The translations under genes and the position numbers were made by a program. From assembly GCA_964510205.1 (NCBI GenBank), contig CAZEBW010000131.1:1-6560 (forward strand): a stretch of 6,560 nt of DNA, in the 5' to 3' direction. Below, one piece after another: positions 1 through 6,560 of this stretch. Under the pieces are notes generated by a model. The model did no database searches. It saw only the letters and a program-made list of their open reading frames with translations, and was not told the DNA's origin. This stretch comes from CAZEBW01 sp964510205. Its GTDB lineage: Bacteria; Chloroflexota; Anaerolineae; VGOG01. How positions within the stretch are numbered: position 1 is the first letter of the stretch; each line of letters starts with the position of its first letter.

Positions 1-1172
1 GCCTCGTCGATCAAGTCCTGCCGGAAGGCGTCGTCCGCCGGATAGCCCTCGGCGTAAGCCAGTTCGGCGCCATTGGCGCGGGATCGAAGCTCCTGGAAGG
101 GCACGTCCACGCGTGTTGGGTTCATGTGTGAACTGCCGCCGCCCTGGAAGTGAGCGGCCTGGGCGGCGCGACCGATCACGGCGATCCGATCGTGGCCTTC
201 GAGCGGCAGCAGGCGTCCCTGCTGTGGTAGGGGCTCATTCTTCAGCAGGACCATGCCCGCCGCGGCGATCTCGCGTGCCAGTGCGTGATGCGCGCCCACA
301 TCGAAGGTGCCGTCCTTGGGTGTTTCTTCTGCCTTGAAGACGACGCGCAGGATGCGACGCACCGACTCGTCGAGCAGTGCCTCATCCAGTTCGCCGGCGC
401 GGACGGCTTCGACGACCTCCTGCACGCGCCGATCCTGCGGACCGGGCATCTCCAGATCCAGCCCGGCCTGGAGCGAGGCCACCCGGTCGCGCACAGCGCC
501 CCAGTCGGAGACCACCAGCCCCTCGNNNNNNNNNNCCGTCAGGAGGGTGTGATGCTCGGAGGCCAGGACGCCGTTCACCTTATTGTACGCGCACATCACC
601 GTCCAGGGTTGGGCCTCCTTGACGGCCCTCTCGAAGGCGGGCAGGTAGATTTCACGCAGGGTGCGTTCATCTACCTCCGCGCTGATGATGAAGCGCTGAA
701 ATTCCTGATTGTTGGCGGCGTAGTGCTTCAGGGAGGTACCTACCCCTTTCGATTGAATGCCGTTGATCAGGTGGACCGCCAGCTCGCCGGTCAGGTAGGG
801 ATCTTCGGAGAAGTACTCGAAATTGCGGCCACACAACGGCGAACGTTTCATGTTGGCGCCGGGGCCGAGCAGTACGTCCACATTCAGGGCGATGCATTCC
901 TCGGCCAGGGCCTCCCCCATCTGGTGGATCAGATCCACGTCCCAGCTGGACGCGCTGCAGGAGGCGGTAGGGAAGCAGGTGGCGGGCAAGCTGGTTTGGC
1001 CCATCGAGTGAGTATCGGGTACGCGCCGTACGCCGTGCGGGCCATCTGAAACGATCATCTCGGGTACATCCAGGCGTTCCACTGGCGTCGTCGTCCACGC
1101 GCTGGCGCCGGTACACAAGGCGGCCTTTTCCTCGAGCGTCATGCTGTCTATGATGGACTGGATGCCTTTCAT
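1..1172 (-). CDS. GH3 beta-glucosidase-type glycoside hydrolase, 3'-truncated by window edge
   Basis: This is a glycoside hydrolase family 3 enzyme, expected to remove beta-linked glucosyl (or similar) residues from the non-reducing end of oligosaccharides or glycosides by a retaining mechanism. It starts at the ATG at 1172-1170 (MKGIQSIIDSMTLEEKAALC), the usual GH3 opening, with no signal peptide, so it is probably cytoplasmic. About 390 residues are visible. Motifs in order are SDGPHGVR (42-49), GRNFEYFSEDP (115-125), the Lys-His pair at 149-150 in KHYAANNQE, and GLVVSDWGA with the nucleophile Asp at codon 506-504 (residue 223, counting the N run). The second domain begins with MVLLKN (K311) and GGGSS (344-348). 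The frame stays open to base 1, so the C-terminal part is missing. The usual GH3 acid/base Glu should lie there. Ten N interrupt the gene at 526-535, and the frame is the same on both sides. It lies 57 nt after the aldo/keto reductase. Family assignment is firm; sugar specificity is inferred. Confidence 0.95.
   Translation of the reverse strand, partial: MKGIQSIIDSMTLEEKAALCTGASAWTTTPVERLDVPEMIVSDGPHGVRRVPDTHSMGQTSLPATCFPTASCSASSWDVDLIHQMGEALAEECIALNVDVLLGPGANMKRSPLCGRNFEYFSEDPYLTGELAVHLINGIQSKGVGTSLKHYAANNQEFQRFIISAEVDERTLREIYLPAFERAVKEAQPWTVMCAYNKVNGVLASEHHTLLTXXXXEGLVVSDWGAVRDRVASLQAGLDLEMPGPQDRRVQEVVEAVRAGELDEALLDESVRRILRVVFKAEETPKDGTFDVGAHHALAREIAAAGMVLLKNEPLPQQGRLLPLEGHDRIAVIGRAAQAAHFQGGGSSHMNPTRVDVPFQELRSRANGAELAYAEGYPADDAFRQDLIDE
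526..535. other. Assembly gap (10 N) inside the GH3 gene
   Basis: Ten undetermined bases interrupt the GH3 coding region. On the minus strand the sequence reads HTLLT just before the gap and EGLVVSDW just after it, in the same frame if exactly ten bases are counted. GH3 relatives usually have about nine residues here (of the type D-x-L-R-x-E-W-G-F). The flanking bases, G at 536 and C at 525, fit the first base of an Asp codon and the last base of a Phe codon. The real gap is therefore probably about 25 bases, and the N run a placeholder. The true length is inferred from family memory. Confidence 0.95.
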
Positions 1173-1185
1173 GATTTCTTCGTTT

Positions 1186-1192
1186 CTCCTTG
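1186..1192 (-). promoter_or_regulatory. Ribosome binding site of the GH3 gene
   Basis: The minus strand reads CAAGGAG here, a good Shine-Dalgarno core, 13 nt before the ATG at 1172. That spacing is longer than ideal; a weaker GAAGAA lies closer. The whole 57-nt gap (1173-1229) shows no convincing hairpin plus T-run, so it looks like a simple intra-operon spacer with its own ribosome entry. Confidence 0.6.
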
Positions 1193-1229
1193 ATAGACTC
1201 TTGGTACTGCGATCAGCGGCGGTCTGTGC

Positions 1230-2069
1230 TCAGGAGTCCATCGGCTGGGCGAGCGTGCGGATTTCAGCCATCTCTTCCTCACTGAGCGGCTCAAAAACGC
1301 TGGCGATACGGACATTCTCCTCCAGATGCGCAATATCCGTAATGCCCACCACCGCAGTCGCTACAGGGTAGCTTAAGACGTAGGGTAGAAGCTGCTGGAT
1401 GCTCAGACCCCGTTCGATGAGCGCACCGCGCTCGACCACTTTCATCGCGATCACGCCGACGTCCTTCTCTTCGGCCAGGCGGAAGAACCGATCCAGGTGT
1501 TCAGGGTCGTCCATCACTTCCTGGGCAGCGTTGAGGGTGATCAGCGCACAGTCGTACGGATAGTCTTCGAGGGCGTCGGCAAGCACCTGAGAGGAATGTC
1601 CCGTCACGCCGATGTAGCGGATCACGCCTTCGTCGCGGAGCCGTTCGAAGGCCTGACGGGCGCTGTGCCTCTGCTGAAGTTGTTCGAGTTGCCCTAACTC
1701 ACCGACGAAATGGTGCTGATACAGATCGAGGTAGTCGGTCTGCAACCGCCGCAGACTCTGTTCGACCAGCGCCATGGTGCCGTCGTAGGTGTAGTCGTGA
1801 CTCTTTGAGGCTAGAAAGACCTCGTCGCGACGCTCCTCCATCACGGTGCCGATGTTCAGTTCACTGGCGCCGTTGCCGTACAAGGCGGAGGTGTCGATGT
1901 AGTTGACGCCCAGATCAAGCGCCTGGTTGATGATTTCCACTGCCTGGTCGTGGCGGTCGTGCCTCGCCACGGTGAACAACCCGCCCAGGCTGTAGATGGT
2001 TACCTGGTGCCCGGTCCTGCCGAGCGGTCGTTTGGGAATGGGCAAGGTGCTGCGATCATCTTCACTCAT
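1230..2069 (-). CDS. Aldo/keto reductase (COG1453-like, short form)
   Basis: This 279-residue NAD(P)H-dependent oxidoreductase of the aldo/keto reductase superfamily interconverts carbonyls (aldehydes, ketones, aldoses) and alcohols or lactones in the cytoplasm. The start is set at ATG 2069-2067 (MSEDDRST) because GGAGG lies six bases upstream. The open frame extends to 2138, but that would run into the preceding gene. The catalytic tetrad looks complete: Asp59 and Tyr64 in YIDTSALYG, Lys89 in FLASKSHDY, and His120 in DLYQHH. Later signatures are YIGVTGHSS, GVIAMKVVERG and AVVGITDIAHLEENV near the C-terminal cofactor-binding region. The sequence style resembles the COG1453 group, whose longer members carry a cysteine-rich 4Fe-4S tail. 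This protein ends without one. It follows the amidohydrolase by 25 nt. The substrate is unknown; oxidation or reduction of a sugar released by the neighbouring glycosidases is a reasonable inference. Confidence 0.92.
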   Translation of the reverse strand: MSEDDRSTLPIPKRPLGRTGHQVTIYSLGGLFTVARHDRHDQAVEIINQALDLGVNYIDTSALYGNGASELNIGTVMEERRDEVFLASKSHDYTYDGTMALVEQSLRRLQTDYLDLYQHHFVGELGQLEQLQQRHSARQAFERLRDEGVIRYIGVTGHSSQVLADALEDYPYDCALITLNAAQEVMDDPEHLDRFFRLAEEKDVGVIAMKVVERGALIERGLSIQQLLPYVLSYPVATAVVGITDIAHLEENVRIASVFEPLSEEEMAEIRTLAQPMDS

Positions 2070-2075
2070 GGGATA

Positions 2076-2080
2076 CCTCC
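2076..2080 (-). promoter_or_regulatory. Ribosome binding site fixing the aldo/keto reductase start
   Basis: GGAGG on the minus strand, six bases before ATG 2069-2067, lies inside the 25-nt gap after the amidohydrolase stop codon (2097-2095). Its strength and spacing decide in favour of this start over the longer open frame reaching back to 2138. Confidence 0.85.
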
Positions 2081-2094
2081 ATCCTGAAGTCTGA

Positions 2095-3078
2095 CTACAG
2101 ACGATAGGCCTTGGCCGCAGTGGCGTAGAACAAGGCATGACGTTCGGCAGGAGATAGACTCTCGGTCAAACGCTTGGCCGCATTCCAGTGCACGTTGTAA
2201 GAGAAAGACTTCTTGTCCACTGGGAAGTTGCTCTCGAGCATGCACCTATCCGTGCCAAATCCCTCGATACAATAGAAATACCAGGGTTTCATCAGCTGTG
2301 CCAGTTTCGCCGAATCTGGGTTGATCGTCTTTTCCCAGCCGGCACTGACTAGGTCCATGCCGAGCCCACCTAACTTCATATACACATTTTCGTACGCTGC
2401 AATGCCAGCGATGAATGCTTTCCACGACGCGAGGTAAGCGGTTGTTTCGCCCGGCGAATGCTGGTTGAGATGCCGCATGGGTAGCAGACCCAGGTGATTG
2501 ATGATGATCGGTGTTTCGGGATATTTCGTGGCCAAAGCAGCAAGCTCTGGTAGGTGCTGGTTGTGTACCACAACATCGATCGCAAGATCATGGTTGTTGA
2601 CAACAGAGCAACCCTCCAGGAATCTCGTGTCCGTCAGCACACTGCCTGGGCCTGGACGGACGCCACAGAATCTACCTTCACCGACGATGATATGCGATTC
2701 GATCACTTCTTCAACGGCCTTACCCATCATCAGGTCGGCGTGGCCGACGATGCCCGCCCCTATCTTCGTACGTCCGGGATTGCGGTTGCTCTCTGCGACA
2801 GCCAGCGCCGTCTGTTCCGTGGGTTCCTTCATCTTCCCGCGGCGGCGCACATTCCAGCCCCACGCTTCGACGAAGACGGTCTGCACGACGTTATGCCCAT
2901 CGACATCCTCAATCAGGTCCCTTCCCAAGTAAACGTTACCGGGGTACTCCCACAGATGGTGATGAGCATCGCAGATAGGCATGTCATGCTCCAATACGGC
3001 TTCCGGAGGGCCGAGACTTCCAGGTTGCTGTTTCCAAGTCTTCGCTTCTCTATTCTGGACCTCCCTGGGTGTCTTCAC
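2095..3078 (-). CDS. Amidohydrolase-superfamily (COG3618 / Amidohydro_2) TIM-barrel hydrolase
   Basis: This 327-residue protein matches the COG3618 group of metal-dependent TIM-barrel hydrolases, which includes sugar lactonases (L-fucono- and L-rhamnonolactonase), other lactonases and some decarboxylase relatives. Visible signatures are PICDAHHHLW (34-43, with His39 and His41 as the HxH pair), GHNVVQTVFVE (61-71), GIVGHADL (109-116), NHLG (His195), YMKLGGLGM (233-241), and CMLESNFPVDK (279-289), where Asp288 is the likely catalytic or metal Asp. The ending, YATAAKAYRL, is typical. There is no signal peptide. The GTG start at 3078-3076 shares one base with the permease stop (TAGTG). A shorter start at ATG 2982-2980 has GGAG six bases upstream and would begin MPICDAHHH. 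I prefer GTG because relatives keep about 30 residues before this motif. The region after VFVE (AWGWNVRRRG) departs from the ECRAMY-like stretch I recall for the family. The reaction is not proven. Sugar-lactone hydrolysis is the best guess, with decarboxylation or hydrolysis of an aglycone as the alternative. Confidence 0.9.
   Translation of the reverse strand: MKTPREVQNREAKTWKQQPGSLGPPEAVLEHDMPICDAHHHLWEYPGNVYLGRDLIEDVDGHNVVQTVFVEAWGWNVRRRGKMKEPTEQTALAVAESNRNPGRTKIGAGIVGHADLMMGKAVEEVIESHIIVGEGRFCGVRPGPGSVLTDTRFLEGCSVVNNHDLAIDVVVHNQHLPELAALATKYPETPIIINHLGLLPMRHLNQHSPGETTAYLASWKAFIAGIAAYENVYMKLGGLGMDLVSAGWEKTINPDSAKLAQLMKPWYFYCIEGFGTDRCMLESNFPVDKKSFSYNVHWNAAKRLTESLSPAERHALFYATAAKAYRL
2989..2992 (-). 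promoter_or_regulatory. Possible internal ribosome binding site for a shorter amidohydrolase
   Basis: GGAG on the minus strand lies six bases before the in-frame ATG at 2982-2980. Use of this start would give a 295-residue protein beginning directly at the metal-binding strand. No comparable Shine-Dalgarno sits before the GTG at 3078; only a G-run about a dozen bases upstream is present. Confidence 0.4.
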
Positions 3079-3080
3079 TA
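3078..3080 (-). other. TAGTG stop/start overlap (permease to amidohydrolase)
   Basis: The permease stop TAG (3080-3078) shares its last base with the GTG start of the amidohydrolase (3078-3076). Such one-base overlaps usually allow a terminating ribosome to restart, which would tie production of the two proteins together. Confidence 0.65.
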
Positions 3081-4252
3081 TTCCGAATCCCCAAGTGATG
3101 GGCGGTCCTTCTCAGGCGGAAGTACGCGGCGGAAAAGGCTAACCAAGGCCAGAACAAGCGCCACAAATACGGAAAAAACAGCATACATGCCCCTGGCTCC
3201 CATACGGTCAAGGAGTAAACCACCGACAAGACCGCCGATAGCATAGCCAATGCCTCCCAGAGAGGCATTGAAGAGACCCTGCGCCGTGGCGTGAAGCCCT
3301 TGGGGTGCATGCTCATCCGCATAGGGTACCCCCGCAACCATGAGAAGTGGGTAGTTGAGTCCATTGAGTAGCTGCACAAGTAGCACGAAGATAGGGCTGG
3401 CCACCACTGCAAGCAGCAGAAAACGCAGGCCGGTCATGGCGATTGAGAAGGCCACCAGTGTATAGGCGCCAAACCGTTTGATGAAACCGCTGGCGAAGAA
3501 CAGCACCGGTATCTCGGCAATCGTGCCAATCGTAAGCGCCAAACCCATCATCGACTCGCCGGCCCCCAATGCCTTCATATACGGAAAGAGATAGGTGTTG
3601 AGCGTAGCAAAGGAGATGCCACCAGAGAAAGCGATGAGCAAGAAGAGAAGGAAGTGTGGGCTCTTCAGCAGTTCAATCGCCCGTCCCCGGTCAGCGGACT
3701 CACGGCCTTCTTCTCCACCGTAGACCAGCTCTTGGCTGGCGAGGAACGCGACGAAGAATAAGGCGGCGGCGCTCCAGAAGGCGGTTTTCAATCCGTAGCT
3801 CTCGACAAGCGTGCCTGCCAGCGTAGCAGCGACGCCAAACCCAATCGTGCCCCCCAGACGAATACGGCCATACAGACCCTTTCGATCTCCCAGCATGAAC
3901 ATCGTAGCGCTGTTCGAAAGGGGCACGGTGGGCGAGAAAACAAGAGCGGTCAGAATGGTTATGCCAAGCACGAGGGCGAAGGTCTTAAGGTAAGGATAGA
4001 GAACAAGTCCCGAGATCAGGACCAGCAACGAAAGACTCATGATCAGCCCGTGCTTGTTCGTCCGATCGGCAAGCCCGGTTATGAGCGGGACACTGACCAG
4101 CGTGATCAGCGGGGCCATCCCCGTCAGCAGTCCTATCTGGGTGCCCGTAAAGGACAGCGATTGGTAATAGAGGACCAGATAGGGGCGATGCGTGGCGACG
4201 CCCGCGAAAAGGAGGAAATAGAGGCTGAACGGCCAGACCAGCTTCCTGCCGT

Positions 4253-4256
<4 letters not shown>
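3078..4256 (-). CDS. MFS permease, LacY/nucleoside-symporter-like (MFS_1_like)
   Basis: This 392-residue integral membrane protein of the major facilitator superfamily probably imports a sugar, oligosaccharide or glycoside with protons. Twelve hydrophobic segments can be picked out at roughly 8-29, 41-61, 70-90, 93-115, 135-155, 159-176, 200-222, 236-257, 264-283, 287-310, 328-349 and 355-376, with the central hydrophilic loop at 178-197. Motif A is GLADRTNKHG (61-70). YGRIRLGGTIGFG (129-141), a charged Glu248 in AEIPVLFF, Arg278 in GLRFLLLA, and the HATAQGLFNA stretch (322-331) are typical of the LacY-like / MFS_1_like branch. The start ATG 4256-4254 overlaps the mannosidase stop by four bases and has no clear Shine-Dalgarno, so translation is probably coupled. 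Lower GC than the glycosidase genes is notable. The transported substrate is inferred from context only; a nucleoside or aromatic-acid permease of the same branch cannot be excluded. Confidence 0.92.

Positions 4257-6560
<2,304 letters not shown>

Noticed and set aside
285..1049. Long plus-strand open frame (254 codons) opposite the GH3 gene
   Set aside because: It is antisense to a clear GH3 coding region with conserved motifs, spans the N run, and its translation shows no recognisable domain. It is a by-product of high GC.
1173..1229. Possible terminator or promoter between the reductase and GH3 genes
   Set aside because: No stable hairpin followed by a T-run, and no convincing -35/-10 pair; only a ribosome binding site stands out.
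2070..2138. Upstream extension of the aldo/keto reductase to 2138
   Set aside because: It would overlap the amidohydrolase C-terminus, adds residues not seen in the family, and ignores the strong GGAGG placed six bases before ATG 2069.
2554..3246. Plus-strand open frame of 230 codons
   Set aside because: It straddles the junction of the amidohydrolase and permease genes on the opposite strand and has no domain signature. Its length is explained by shadow coding.

Overview
The window holds one co-directional block of five genes, all on the minus strand, read from right to left: a GH2 beta-mannosidase (5' end beyond the right edge), an MFS sugar-type permease, a TIM-barrel amidohydrolase of the COG3618 / Amidohydro_2 type, a compact aldo/keto reductase, and a GH3 beta-glucosidase-type enzyme (3' end beyond the left edge). 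Almost every base is coding. The junctions are very tight: a 4-nt ATGA overlap, a 1-nt TAGTG overlap, a 25-nt gap and a 57-nt gap. This strongly suggests a single transcript whose promoter lies outside the window to the right. No tRNA, rRNA, CRISPR array, insertion sequence, integrase, promoter or terminator was found.

The content is that of a saprophytic bacterium's glycan-utilisation operon. MFS import of a di- or oligosaccharide or glycoside would be followed by cytoplasmic hydrolysis by the two exo-glycosidases. Beta-mannosidase plus beta-glucosidase fits gluco- or manno-oligosaccharides, but the substrate is an inference. The two middle enzymes are the less expected part. COG3618 amidohydrolases include sugar lactonases, and aldo/keto reductases can oxidise free aldoses. 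The pair could therefore form an oxidative branch (aldose to aldonolactone to aldonate), or could act on the aglycone of a plant glycoside.

Base composition is not uniform. Hand counts on sample 60-base lines give about 60-70% GC in the GH2, aldo/keto reductase and GH3 genes, and about 48-57% in the permease and amidohydrolase genes. The operon may be mosaic. Codon use and protein style suggest a fairly GC-rich free-living bacterium. Chloroflexota (Anaerolineae-like) or an actinobacterial/Firmicutes-type soil or compost organism would fit, but taxonomy cannot be fixed from this sequence alone. A run of ten N inside the GH3 gene shows this is a draft or metagenomic scaffold.

I do not see a defence system, mobile element or clearly unprecedented machinery. 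The best candidate for something undescribed is the amidohydrolase / aldo-keto reductase pair embedded between the glycosidases.
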